Positions 7,598 to 16,296 of a stretch of DNA of 53,525 nucleotides are shown one piece after another. Source of the DNA: JALTDM01 sp964421355 (GTDB lineage Bacteria > Bacteroidota > Bacteroidia > Bacteroidales > JALTDM01); contig CAYQWX010000007.1 of assembly GCA_964421355.1 (NCBI GenBank), positions 1 to 53,525 of the forward strand, in the 5' to 3' direction. The notes beneath the pieces were generated by a model that was not told the origin of the DNA, made no database searches, and saw nothing but the letters and a program-made list of their open reading frames with translations. The position numbers and the translations under genes are program-made. How positions within the stretch are numbered: position 1 is the stretch's first letter; the number at the start of each line of letters is the position of its first letter.

Positions 7598-8395
7598 ATG
7601 AAACAATATTTGGAAGTATTGGACTACACTTTGAAAAACGGAGTAAAAAAAGAAGATAGAACAGGTGTTGGGACTTTGAGTATATTTGGTTGGCAAATGA
7701 GATTTAACTTACAAGACGGCTTTCCACTTCTAACAACAAAAAAACTCCATACACGCTCCATTTTTTACGAATTACTATGGTTTATAAGAGGAGATTCAAA
7801 TATTAAATACTTAAATGAACACAATGTACATATATGGGACAATTGGGCAGATAAAAATGGAGACCTGGGTCCTATATACGGACATCAATGGCGAAAATGG
7901 ACATCAAAGGAAGGAGAGATAGATCAACTACAACAAGTGATAGAATCCATAAAAAACAATCCGACATCCCGCCGTCATATAGTAAGCGCTTGGAATGTAG
8001 GAGATTTACCAAAAATGAAACTCCCTCCATGTCATATTCTTTACCAATTTTACGTAGATCCCGTAAACAAAAGATTGTCACTGCAATTATACCAGAGAAG
8101 TGCAGATTTGTTTCTAGGTGTCCCGTTTAATATTGCCTCATACAGTTTATTGCTTTCCATGGTAGCACAAGTTACGGGCTATACTCCTTTCGAATTTATA
8201 CACACATTGGGAGACGCACATATTTATCTTAATCATATAGAACAAGTGAAATTACAATTATCCCGAACACCTCGCAAATTACCAAAACTGAAATTAAATA
8301 CCGAAATAAAAAACCTTTTTGATTTCAAATATGAAGATATCAGCATAGAAGATTACAATCCTCACCCTCATATAAAAGGGGAAATTGCTGTATAA
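7598..8395 (+). CDS. thyA: Thymidylate synthase
   Basis: ThyA methylates dUMP to dTMP using methylene-tetrahydrofolate. The catalytic Cys145 lies in LPPCHILYQF, the dUMP-binding stretch RSADLFLGVPFNIASY is intact, and the end HPHIKGEIAV closes the 265-residue protein, essentially the E. coli length. No dihydrofolate reductase gene lies beside it, unlike many thyA loci. It sits 10 bases after the nuclease gene and 12 bases before a LuxR-type regulator, suggesting one operon. No anomaly is seen. Confidence 0.98.
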   Translation: MKQYLEVLDYTLKNGVKKEDRTGVGTLSIFGWQMRFNLQDGFPLLTTKKLHTRSIFYELLWFIRGDSNIKYLNEHNVHIWDNWADKNGDLGPIYGHQWRKWTSKEGEIDQLQQVIESIKNNPTSRRHIVSAWNVGDLPKMKLPPCHILYQFYVDPVNKRLSLQLYQRSADLFLGVPFNIASYSLLLSMVAQVTGYTPFEFIHTLGDAHIYLNHIEQVKLQLSRTPRKLPKLKLNTEIKNLFDFKYEDISIEDYNPHPHIKGEIAV

Positions 8396-8407
8396 ATAAA
8401 ACAGTTT

Positions 8408-9001
8408 ATGAGAAATATAAAAGTTTTGGTTTATTCAAAATCTTATTTAATTAGAAACTCAATATCACGTATAATATATGAAAAGTTTTCCAATGTAGAG
8501 ATAAAAGAAACAGATGCAACCAAAGAAGTCTTGGAAGACCTTATCATTTCCTTTATTCCTCATGTAGTAATAGTAGATATTAGTTGCAAAGAAGATGTAT
8601 TAAAAAACATCTCATTACATTCTCCTTTCTTTATAGGTGTGATTTTTTCTGAAAACATAGAGAATAAATGCAAAGAAGTATTTGATGAAGTAATAACAAT
8701 ATTTGACTCCAGAAAAGAAATAACACTTAAAATAGAAAACGTATTCAAAAAAGAACTTGAAGGCACCGAAGAACATATACAGGACAAAGAATTAAGCGAA
8801 AGAGAAAAAGAAATACTTAAATATGTCGCAATGGGCTATACAAACAAAGAAATAGCCGACAAACTCTTTTTAAGTGTATTTACAGTAATGACACATAGAA
8901 AAAATATTACAGCAAAACTCGGAATAAAAACAATATCGGGACTTACATTATATGCAATATTAACAGGTATAGTTTCGTTAAGCGATGTAGAACTAAAATA
9001 A
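8408..9001 (+). CDS. LuxR-type response regulator with degenerate receiver
   Basis: The C-terminus (about 129-185) is a clear LuxR/NarL helix-turn-helix: LSEREKEILKYVAMGYTNKE, then IADKLFLSVFTVMTHRKNI. The N-terminal 115 residues resemble a receiver in strand pattern (IKVLVYS, VVIVDIS with Asp57), but the acidic pair normally following the first strand is replaced by Tyr-Ser, and no conserved Lys-Pro is evident. Phosphorylation may therefore be weak or absent. Length is 197 residues. The stop is 2 bases before the S41 protease ATG, so the two are probably co-expressed. No histidine kinase is nearby. Targets are unknown. Confidence 0.8.
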   Translation: MRNIKVLVYSKSYLIRNSISRIIYEKFSNVEIKETDATKEVLEDLIISFIPHVVIVDISCKEDVLKNISLHSPFFIGVIFSENIENKCKEVFDEVITIFDSRKEITLKIENVFKKELEGTEEHIQDKELSEREKEILKYVAMGYTNKEIADKLFLSVFTVMTHRKNITAKLGIKTISGLTLYAILTGIVSLSDVELK

Positions 9002-9003
9002 TA

Positions 9004-10632
9004 ATGAAAACAATGAAAAAGATTTTTTTATTTTTAATAGTAATTTCAATAAATTTAGCAAGTTATTCTCAAGACAAAGCAAGAACAAGCGAATTAGATG
9101 CAATATTCAAGATACAACGCGTATTAAACTATATAAATTATTTTTATGTAGATAGTGAAAGTAATGCCAAACTTGCAGAAGATGCAATTGTAGGAATACT
9201 TCAACACCTTGACCCACATTCAATATATATTCCCAAAAAGGAAGTGGAAGCAATGAATGAACCCCTTCAAGGAAATTTTGAAGGTATAGGCATTCAATTT
9301 GCCATAGTGGAAGATACTGTGCAAGTAGTAGCCGTAATATCAGGTGGTCCGTCCGAAAAAGTAGGATTGATGCCCGGAGATAGAATAGTAAAAGTAGATG
9401 GCAAAGACTTTGCAGGTATAGGCATAACCAATTCCGATGTAGTAAAAACATTGAGAGGGAAAAAGGGAACAAAAGTAAAACTATTGGTAAAAAGACCCGG
9501 AGAAAAAAAACTTTTAGATTTTGTAATCGTAAGAGATAAAATACCTATTTTTAGTTTAGATGCCGCTTATATGGTATCTCCTGGAGTTGCATATATAAAA
9601 CTTAACCGTTTTGCAATTCAAACAGATAAAGAATTTAGAACAGCATTAGACTCCCTAAAAAAACACAACAAAGTAAAAGCTCTTATTCTTGACTTAAGAG
9701 GTAATGGAGGAGGTTATCTCAATGTTGCAATAGATTTGGCTGACGAATTTCTTGATGATGGCAAATTGGTAGTATATACCAAAGGTAGGGCAGTACCTAA
9801 AACAGATTACAATGCCACAGATAGAGGAGAATTTGAAAAATCACCTGTAGTGGTTCTTGTTGATGAAGGAAGCGCTTCTGCAAGCGAAATTGTAACGGGA
9901 GCTATACAAGATTGGGACAGGGGAGTAGTAATAGGCAGGAGAACATTTGGAAAAGGGCTGGTACAGAGACAATTCCCATTGCAAGACAGCTCAATGATAA
10001 GACTTACTATTGCCAAATATTATACTCCATCTGGAAGATGTATCCAAAAACCATATAACGAAGGAGTAAAAAAATACGCAATGGACATAATAGATAGATA
10101 TAATAGGGGAGAGCTCACAAGCAAAGATAGCATACATTTCCCAGATTCATTAAAATATTATACCAGAGTAAACAAGAGAGTAGTATATGGAGGTGGAGGT
10201 ATTATGCCTGATATATTTGTGCCACTTGATACCACTAAAAAATATTCTGACGCTTTTGCCAAAATCTTGAGAAAAGGATTATTAAATGCTTACATTGCAA
10301 AATATATAGATGAAAACAGAAAAGACTTGGAAGCTAAATATCCGGATTTTGATACATATCTGAAAAATTTTAATGTAGATACAATTCTATTATCCGATTT
10401 ATATAATTATGCAAAAAATAACAAAGTTAAATTCAAAGAAAAAGATAAAAAAGGTTTTATGAATGACACTATTGCAGCAAAAACAATTAAAGCACTAATA
10501 GCAAGAGATATGTGGCATACAACACAATACTTTATGATAATAAATAAAAATGATGATGTAATAAAAAAAGCAATAGAGGTATTAAATAATAAAAAAAGAT
10601 ACGAAAATATTTTAAAAGGCAACAAACATTAA
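9004..10632 (+). CDS. C-terminal processing (S41) peptidase with PDZ domain
   Basis: A signal peptide (residues 1-23, ending YSQ) sends this protein to the periplasm. A PDZ domain spans about 86-168 and the tail-specific protease core about 185-360. The catalytic pair is Ser292 in GSASASE and Lys317 in TFGKG, 25 residues apart as in E. coli Tsp, with Gln321 four residues later. Such proteases cut substrates at exposed C-termini and serve envelope quality control. At 542 residues it has a C-terminal helical extension common in Bacteroidota. The gene is 2 bases from the LuxR-type regulator. A second ATG at codon 4 is an alternative start. Confidence 0.93.
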   Translation: MKTMKKIFLFLIVISINLASYSQDKARTSELDAIFKIQRVLNYINYFYVDSESNAKLAEDAIVGILQHLDPHSIYIPKKEVEAMNEPLQGNFEGIGIQFAIVEDTVQVVAVISGGPSEKVGLMPGDRIVKVDGKDFAGIGITNSDVVKTLRGKKGTKVKLLVKRPGEKKLLDFVIVRDKIPIFSLDAAYMVSPGVAYIKLNRFAIQTDKEFRTALDSLKKHNKVKALILDLRGNGGGYLNVAIDLADEFLDDGKLVVYTKGRAVPKTDYNATDRGEFEKSPVVVLVDEGSASASEIVTGAIQDWDRGVVIGRRTFGKGLVQRQFPLQDSSMIRLTIAKYYTPSGRCIQKPYNEGVKKYAMDIIDRYNRGELTSKDSIHFPDSLKYYTRVNKRVVYGGGGIMPDIFVPLDTTKKYSDAFAKILRKGLLNAYIAKYIDENRKDLEAKYPDFDTYLKNFNVDTILLSDLYNYAKNNKVKFKEKDKKGFMNDTIAAKTIKALIARDMWHTTQYFMIINKNDDVIKKAIEVLNNKKRYENILKGNKH

Positions 10633-10647
10633 ATAAATAGAATTTAT

Positions 10648-10655
10648 TATTTTTG
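10648..10655 (+). promoter_or_regulatory. Putative -7 element (TATTTTTG)
   Basis: TATTTTTG matches TAnnTTTG and ends 17 bases before the ATG of the tandem SiaC-like gene, in a 40-base gap after the S41 protease. Confidence 0.4.
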
Positions 10656-10672
10656 CTAAAAATAATATAAGA

Positions 10673-11509
10673 ATGCAAGATATCCATATATTAAAAACAT
10701 CAAAAACACCGGAAGTGGTTATAAAACCAGAAAAAGGCTATATGTTAATAAAAGGTAGGTCATATCCTGAAGATGTACGAGAATTTTATAATCCACTAAT
10801 AGAGAAAATTAAAGAAGTAATATCTTACTGGCTCACTTCATTAGTAGATATTATAGAAGTACATCTAAAAATGGATTATTTTAATTCATCTTCTGCAAAA
10901 TTTATTTTGGATACTCTTACATTGATAAAAACATTGGAAGAAAGAGGTAAAACGATAACTATATATTGGTACACCAATGAAGACGATATTGATATGATAG
11001 ATGCAGGTGAAGAGTTAGCAGAACTATTGGAACATGAATTTATATTCGTGGATAATGATATTTTTTACAATGAAACCTTTGATAAACTTGATATTAGTGA
11101 ATATGAAATTAAAATATTTCCAACGGATAAAACTCCCAAAGTAATTTTGGATATAGATAAAGCATATTTGTTGATAGAGGGTATATCATATCCTGAAAAT
11201 GCCGATTCTTTTTATGCCTCCATTATGCGAAAATTAAAAGCTGCTATAATATATTGGAAAAAAGAACTTGCAGGTAAAGATAAAAGACCAAAACTATATT
11301 TGAAAATAAATTATTTAAATTCATCTTCATCAAAATATATTTATGGAATTATTCAAATGTTTAAAGACATCAAAAAAGACAGTACAATATTACCTGAACT
11401 TTATTGGTATTATGACGACGAAGATTCCGAAGATATTGGAAAAGAACTTGAAGAATTAAGTGGAGTAGAATTCACCTTTGTAGAGGCAGATAAAATAGAA
11501 CCAAAATAA
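10673..11509 (+). CDS. Tandem SiaC-family (DUF1987) regulatory phosphoprotein
   Basis: The 278 residues form two copies of one domain, about 4-127 and 147-272. Both run TPxVxxxxxxxxLxIxGxSYPE, a long helix with a conserved YW, then a (D/N)Y(F/L)NSSS(A/S)K loop (residues 69-76 and 214-221), a Tyr-Trp strand (YWYTNEDD and YWYYDDED) and a closing FxFV strand. This is the SiaC/DUF1987 pattern. In Pseudomonas, SiaC is phosphorylated by SiaB, dephosphorylated by the PP2C phosphatase SiaA, and controls the diguanylate cyclase SiaD. Family members are normally single domains of about 125 residues, so the fusion is unusual. No SiaB kinase is adjacent; a SpoIIE phosphatase lies at 41469-43913. Function here is inference. 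Confidence 0.78.
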   Translation: MQDIHILKTSKTPEVVIKPEKGYMLIKGRSYPEDVREFYNPLIEKIKEVISYWLTSLVDIIEVHLKMDYFNSSSAKFILDTLTLIKTLEERGKTITIYWYTNEDDIDMIDAGEELAELLEHEFIFVDNDIFYNETFDKLDISEYEIKIFPTDKTPKVILDIDKAYLLIEGISYPENADSFYASIMRKLKAAIIYWKKELAGKDKRPKLYLKINYLNSSSSKYIYGIIQMFKDIKKDSTILPELYWYYDDEDSEDIGKELEELSGVEFTFVEADKIEPK

Positions 11510-11571
11510 AAAAGAATATATTCTATTTAACATAATATAAATTATAAGACAAATGTGGTTTTTGAAAAATA

Positions 11572-12765
11572 ATGATTAAAAAAATTTATTTACTCACACT
11601 TACACTAATCATATTATCATTTCATTCTTATTCACAAAAAGATTTAAAAATAAAAGTAAAAATATTTTCTTCTTACCAATTACAGTCCATAGTATTTTCG
11701 GTAATTGGGAATGGCGAATACAAAATGATTTGCAGAAACGATACTATATTATTGAATAATTCTACAATAATAAATCTATTGCAACAAAATGACAGTTTAG
11801 TAATAAAAAAATGGCTTACTAATTTGGGTTCCTGTGATACACTATTTTTACAATCATTAGCTCCTGCATCTTATTTAAGAATAAAACCTATATCTCCTGA
11901 TACAAAAGTAAGATATTACAGCGGTGATTTCAAAATATGGATAGATTCTATTTCACATAATATAATGCTTATAAACATTATAAATTTAGAACAATATTTG
12001 GCAGGAGTAATTGAAAGCGAATTAGGAGCCAATGCCTCATATCCTTTGGAATACTTGAAAACACAAGCAGTAATATCACGCACTTATGCTATAAAGAATC
12101 TTGGGAAATACAAAGATTTGGGATATGACCTCTGCGACAATGTAAATTGTCAGGCATATTATGGTAAAGCACTGAAAAACACAAAAATATGGAAAGTAAT
12201 ACGAGAAACAAAAGATTTAATAATAGTAGATACTTCATTTAACATAATATTTTCTCCTTTTTACTCAAATAGCGGAGGAGAAACTGCCAATTCATATACA
12301 GTATGGAACGATACTATTGATTATTTACAGTCGGTACCTGACAGTTTTAGCACTTACGGTAAAAATTATAAATGGAAAATCACCATAAAAAAAGATGTGT
12401 GGAGAGAATACTTAAAAGCAAAAGGACTATTATTTGACAAAAAATTCAACTTCTCTTATAAAATGCCACACAGAACAAAATACATAGAATTTTCAAACGG
12501 ACTTGCAATAAAAGCAAGAGATATAAGAAAAGATTGGGGACTTAAATCTGCATACTTTAATATTATTGATACCGGAAAAAACATAATATTTGATGGTAAA
12601 GGATTTGGACACGGAGTAGGTTTGAGTCAAGAAGGTGCATACGAAATGGCAAAAAGAGGTTTTTCATTCAAAGAAATACTATATTATTATTATACCAATA
12701 TAAAAATTATTCCATATTCGGAATATTTAAAAATATCTTCACTAAAACAAATAAATACCCAATGA
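11572..12765 (+). CDS. SpoIID/LytB-domain exported protein
   Basis: A signal peptide (1-22, ending YSQ) is followed by a SpoIID domain: SELGANASYPLEYLKTQAV, SRTYA, the segment containing CDNVNCQAYYG, PFYSNSGGETANS and, near the end, GFGHGVGLSQEGAYEMAKRG. SpoIID of Bacillus is a lytic transglycosylase acting on stripped peptidoglycan; LytB enhances an amidase. In a non-sporulating Bacteroidota cell the protein probably works in peptidoglycan remodelling in the periplasm. Length is 397 residues. The stop overlaps the next start in an ATGA, so it is translationally coupled to the LuxE-like gene. Confidence 0.88.
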   Translation: MIKKIYLLTLTLIILSFHSYSQKDLKIKVKIFSSYQLQSIVFSVIGNGEYKMICRNDTILLNNSTIINLLQQNDSLVIKKWLTNLGSCDTLFLQSLAPASYLRIKPISPDTKVRYYSGDFKIWIDSISHNIMLINIINLEQYLAGVIESELGANASYPLEYLKTQAVISRTYAIKNLGKYKDLGYDLCDNVNCQAYYGKALKNTKIWKVIRETKDLIIVDTSFNIIFSPFYSNSGGETANSYTVWNDTIDYLQSVPDSFSTYGKNYKWKITIKKDVWREYLKAKGLLFDKKFNFSYKMPHRTKYIEFSNGLAIKARDIRKDWGLKSAYFNIIDTGKNIIFDGKGFGHGVGLSQEGAYEMAKRGFSFKEILYYYYTNIKIIPYSEYLKISSLKQINTQ

Positions 12766-13748
12766 TGCAATTTGATTTTATTCATATTAAAAACGATAAA
12801 GACTTTGCAGAATATGCTCTATATTTATTTAAGTATCAATATGATAATATAGAAGTTTACAGAAAATATGTTGATTTATTATCTATTAAACCACAAAATG
12901 TAAAATCTATAAAAGATATACCATTTTTACCTATCTCATTTTTCAAATACCATAAAATATTGGCATACAATCAAAAAGAAAAAGTAATATTCAAAAGTAG
13001 CGGCACTACCCTATCTACAAGAAGTAAGCATTTTGTTGCCAATATAAATTTATATGAAAAAAGTTTTATAACCGGATTTAATCATTTTTTCGGAGATTTC
13101 AAAAATTACTGTTTTCTGGCACTACTCCCCTCTTATCTTGAACAAGGTAATTCTTCTCTTGTATATATGATAAACTATTTTATAAAACATTCTAACTGCA
13201 AAGAAAGCAACTTTTATCTATATGATTTTGAGAAACTTAAACTAAACATACAACAACTTATTAAAAAAGGTAAAAAAGTAATCTTATTTGGAGTAAGCTA
13301 TGCCCTACTTGACTTTGCAGAATATGCAAAATTTGATAAAATGCCAGATAATTTCATGGTTTTTGAAACAGGAGGCATGAAAGGACGAAGAAAAGAATTG
13401 CCCAAATCCGAACTGCATAAGCTTCTAAAAAAAGGACTTGGTGTGGACCAAATTTTTTCAGAATATGGTATGACAGAACTTTTATCACAGGCATATAGTT
13501 TTGGCAATAATTTATATCAAACTGTTCCATGGATGAAAATTCTTATAAGAGACAGATATGACCCCTTTGAATATCTTTCTTATAAAAGAACAGGCGGAAT
13601 AAACATTATTGATTTGGCAAATAAATATAGTTGTGCCTTTATAGAAACGGAAGATTTGGGCAAGCTCTACCCAAACAATAAATTTGAAATACTAGGACGA
13701 TTTGACACCGCAGATATAAGAGGATGTAATTTAATGATAGGAGAATAA
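12762..13748 (+). CDS. LuxE-like acyl-protein synthetase
   Basis: This is a compact AMP-forming ligase of the LuxE/PaaK group. The ATP-binding loop is KSSGTT (residues 78-83); later motifs include SEYGMTELLSQ, ETGGMKGRR, and FDTADIRGCNLM near the C-terminus. LuxE activates fatty acids and loads them onto a Cys of its own or a partner. Length is 328 residues, a little shorter than Vibrio LuxE. There are no luxA, luxB, luxC or luxD genes here, so luminescence is not implied; Bacteroidota homologues of this size are often plain acyl-activating enzymes. The overlapping start with the SpoIID gene hints at a shared envelope role. Codon 2 is also ATG. Confidence 0.82.
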   Translation: MMQFDFIHIKNDKDFAEYALYLFKYQYDNIEVYRKYVDLLSIKPQNVKSIKDIPFLPISFFKYHKILAYNQKEKVIFKSSGTTLSTRSKHFVANINLYEKSFITGFNHFFGDFKNYCFLALLPSYLEQGNSSLVYMINYFIKHSNCKESNFYLYDFEKLKLNIQQLIKKGKKVILFGVSYALLDFAEYAKFDKMPDNFMVFETGGMKGRRKELPKSELHKLLKKGLGVDQIFSEYGMTELLSQAYSFGNNLYQTVPWMKILIRDRYDPFEYLSYKRTGGINIIDLANKYSCAFIETEDLGKLYPNNKFEILGRFDTADIRGCNLMIGE

Positions 13749-13750
13749 AA

Positions 13751-13782
13751 AAAGGGGAAGGAAAAAGCCCCCTCCCCTTTTA
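13751..13782. terminator. Bidirectional terminator between convergent genes
   Basis: GGGGA with further pairing (GGGGAAGG against CCCCTCCCC) forms a GC-rich stem flanked by A7 on the left and T4AT on the right, so it can end transcription from both the LuxE-like gene and, on the minus strand, nfnB. Confidence 0.8.
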
Positions 13783-13805
13783 TTTAATTATCTTTTCTTC
13801 TTCAT

Positions 13806-15311
13806 TTATGCTTTTACTTTTTCGGAAAGGTATTTATGCATACCTTTTGCGGCACGGCGACCATCACCCATAGCCAATATTACAGTAGAACCTCCACGAG
13901 CAATATCTCCACCTGCAAATATATCTTCAACAGATGTTTGCATTGTGTCCCAATTAACTTCTATTGTTCCCCAACGTGACACTTTCAAGTCTTTTAGAGA
14001 ACTTGGAATAAGAGGATTGGGATCTACGCCCACACTTACCACTACTAAATCTACATCAATATAATATTCGCTTCCTTCTATTGGTATAGGTCTGCGTCTG
14101 CCTGATTCATCAGGTTCGCTTAATTCCATTTTAACTACTTTAACACGTTTTACATGTCCTTTTTCGTCTCCTTCGTATGATATCGGATTAGTAAGCATTA
14201 TAAATTCTACACCTTCTTCTTTGGCGTGTTTTATTTCTTCTACTCTGGCAGGCATTTCTGCTTCCGAACGACGATAAATAATCATAGCTTTTTCTGCCCC
14301 AAGCCTTTTAGCTGTTCTTACAGCATCCATAGCAGTATTTCCTCCACCTATCACTGCCACTCTATTTCCTAAATGTATAGGAGTATCGTATTCTTCGTCT
14401 AATGCTCTCATCAAATTAACACGGGTAAGGTATTCATTACAAGAATATATTCCAATTAAGTTTTCTCCCGGTATATTCATAAATCGAGGTAATCCTGCTC
14501 CACTACCAACAAAGAAAGCTTCATAACCTTCTGACCTCAAATCATCAAAACTTGCAGTTTTTCCTACTATAAAGTTTGTGCGAAATTTTATTCCCATTTC
14601 TTTAAGCACTTCTATTTCTTTATCAATCACACGATTAGGCAAACGGAATTCGGGAATACCATATTTCAAAACACCACCTAAATCATGTAGTGCTTCAAAT
14701 ACGGTTACATCATATCCCCATTTTGCCATATCCGCAGCACATGCTAATCCAGCAGGTCCTGACCCAATAATCGCAACCTTGCGACCTTTTTTTTCTTTTA
14801 TTTCAGGTACTGCCATTTTCCCGCTATTTTGTTCATAATCAGCAGCAAATCTTTCCAAATATCCTATTGCTACAGGTGGCTCATGCAATACTACATTGTA
14901 GAAACAATTGTTTTCGCATTGTAGTTCCTGAGGACACACCCTACCACATATAGCAGGTAGAGTATTTGTTTCTTTCAATACGCGTGCTGCACCTAAAAAG
15001 TCTCCTTTTTCTATATGCTTTATAAATTTAGGTATTTCTATATTTACGGGACAACCCAATATGCAAGTAGGTTCAGGACAATCTAAACATCTCCTTGATT
15101 CAATACTTGCCTGTTCTTCTGATAATCCTCTATTTACTTCGATATATGAACGGCTTCTTTCTACAGGATCTGCTTCTGGCATTTTTACTCTTGGAATAGA
15201 TCTTCTTTCTTTTGCGTTGTGAGATTTGCGAAGTTCTTTTCTCCATTCTGCGTTTCTTTCTTGACGCAGATATTGCAATATATTTTCCTCAAATTGACTT
15301 TTCTTTGCCAT
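13806..15311 (-). CDS. nfnB: NfnB-like NADPH-binding subunit (GltD family)
   Basis: The 501 residues match the glutamate-synthase small-subunit family. An N-terminal domain binds two [4Fe-4S] clusters through Cys75, Cys78, Cys83 and Cys87, then Cys122, Cys126, Cys132 and Cys136. An FAD fold follows (GSGPAGLACAADMAKWG) and an NADP fold (GGGNTAMDAVRTAKRLG, with YRRS). There is no large GltB subunit nearby; instead the upstream gene encodes the FAD/[2Fe-2S] partner, so the pair is best read as NfnAB, an electron-bifurcating ferredoxin:NAD:NADP transhydrogenase. In this complex the large subunit binds NADPH and holds the bifurcating FAD. The gap to nfnA is 21 bases. Confidence 0.85.
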   Translation of the reverse strand: MAKKSQFEENILQYLRQERNAEWRKELRKSHNAKERRSIPRVKMPEADPVERSRSYIEVNRGLSEEQASIESRRCLDCPEPTCILGCPVNIEIPKFIKHIEKGDFLGAARVLKETNTLPAICGRVCPQELQCENNCFYNVVLHEPPVAIGYLERFAADYEQNSGKMAVPEIKEKKGRKVAIIGSGPAGLACAADMAKWGYDVTVFEALHDLGGVLKYGIPEFRLPNRVIDKEIEVLKEMGIKFRTNFIVGKTASFDDLRSEGYEAFFVGSGAGLPRFMNIPGENLIGIYSCNEYLTRVNLMRALDEEYDTPIHLGNRVAVIGGGNTAMDAVRTAKRLGAEKAMIIYRRSEAEMPARVEEIKHAKEEGVEFIMLTNPISYEGDEKGHVKRVKVVKMELSEPDESGRRRPIPIEGSEYYIDVDLVVVSVGVDPNPLIPSSLKDLKVSRWGTIEVNWDTMQTSVEDIFAGGDIARGGSTVILAMGDGRRAAKGMHKYLSEKVKA

Positions 15312-15332
15312 AATATTTTATTTTAATTTATT

Positions 15333-16163
15333 TTACTTAGATACCTTTGCTAAATATTTTTCGTATGCTTCTTTTTCTTGCTCTTTAAAAGAGGTTAAAC
15401 GTAATAGCATTTCATCAAAATTTACTTCATGAGCATCAAATTCAGGTCCATCAATACATACAAAGCGGGTTTTTCCACCTACAGAAACACGACAAGCACC
15501 ACACATCCCGGTTCCATCAACCATTATGGTATTTAAACTTGCAATAGTTTTTACATTATATTTTTTTGTAGTAAGTGCTGCAAATTTCATCATTATAGCA
15601 GGTCCTATTACTACTGCTTCATTTACTTCTTCTCGCTGTAATACTTCTTCCATACCTGCTGTTACAAGTCCTTTTTTTCCATAAGAACCGTCATCAGTCA
15701 TTATTATTACTTCATCAGAAAACTTTCTCATTTCATCTTCCAATATCAACAATTCTTTTGTCCGGGCAGCAAGAACGGTAATTACTCTATTACCTGCTTT
15801 CTTAAAACCTTCTACAATTGGCAAGAGAGGAGCTATCCCGACACCTCCACCAGCAGCCAAAACAGTACCAACTTTATGTATATCTGTTGCTTTTCCCAAA
15901 GGTCCTACAACATCTTGCAGATAGTCCCCTTCGTTTTTAGCACAAATTTTGGCTGATGTTACACCTACTTGTTGTATAATCAAATTAATTGTGCCTTTTT
16001 CTTCATTAGCACTAGAAATTGTTAATGGTATCCTTTCCCCTTTTGCATCTGGTCTTACAATTACAAAATGTCCTGGTTTCCTACTCCTTGCAATTTCAGG
16101 AGCTTCCACATCAATGCTAACCACATTTTCGGAAAGGATTGCTTTTCTTACTATTTTATTCAT
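15333..16163 (-). CDS. nfnA: NfnA-like FAD/[2Fe-2S] NAD-binding subunit
   Basis: A ferredoxin-reductase-type FAD domain (PLTISS motif) is followed by an NAD domain (LAAGGGVGIAPLLP) and a C-terminal [2Fe-2S] site, DGTGMCGACRVSVGG to VC: Asp216, Cys221, Cys224 and Cys236. The Asp-plus-three-Cys ligand set is the hallmark of the NfnA small subunit. With nfnB it should couple NADH and NADPH to ferredoxin in an anaerobe. The frame extends upstream to a TTG at 16208, but that codon lies inside a TACATTTG promoter element, so I chose the ATG at 16163, giving 276 residues and the MNKIVRK opening. A dihydroorotate-dehydrogenase electron-transfer subunit is a weaker alternative. Confidence 0.86.
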   Translation of the reverse strand: MNKIVRKAILSENVVSIDVEAPEIARSRKPGHFVIVRPDAKGERIPLTISSANEEKGTINLIIQQVGVTSAKICAKNEGDYLQDVVGPLGKATDIHKVGTVLAAGGGVGIAPLLPIVEGFKKAGNRVITVLAARTKELLILEDEMRKFSDEVIIMTDDGSYGKKGLVTAGMEEVLQREEVNEAVVIGPAIMMKFAALTTKKYNVKTIASLNTIMVDGTGMCGACRVSVGGKTRFVCIDGPEFDAHEVNFDEMLLRLTSFKEQEKEAYEKYLAKVSK

Positions 16164-16205
16164 AACTGATGTGTATTTTTTGTGTTTATATTCTTTTATG
16201 ACTTT

Positions 16206-16213
16206 CAAATGTA
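16206..16213 (-). promoter_or_regulatory. Putative -7 element (TACATTTG) for nfnAB
   Basis: The minus strand reads TACATTTG, matching TAnnTTTG, 42 bases before the chosen nfnA ATG. It overlaps the alternative upstream start codon and so helps to choose the start. Confidence 0.5.
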
Positions 16214-16296
16214 ATATTTTTTTGTTTCATTTTTATTGATATAAAAAAATTTACAAAAATTGATGTAATTTTCGCAGCTTAAATAATTACAAACAA

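Noticed and set aside
11572..12765. Sign of sporulation from SpoIID
   Set aside because: SpoIID domains occur in many non-sporulating bacteria, and no other sporulation gene is present; SpoIIE-type phosphatase domains are also general.
12762..13748. Bioluminescence operon from the LuxE-like gene
   Set aside because: No luciferase, reductase or transferase genes are near.
13806..15311. True glutamate synthase small subunit
   Set aside because: No large subunit is nearby and the upstream partner is an NfnA-type FAD/[2Fe-2S] protein.
16164..16208. N-terminal extension of nfnA from a TTG
   Set aside because: The TTG lies inside the -7 element; the ATG at 16163 gives the family start.
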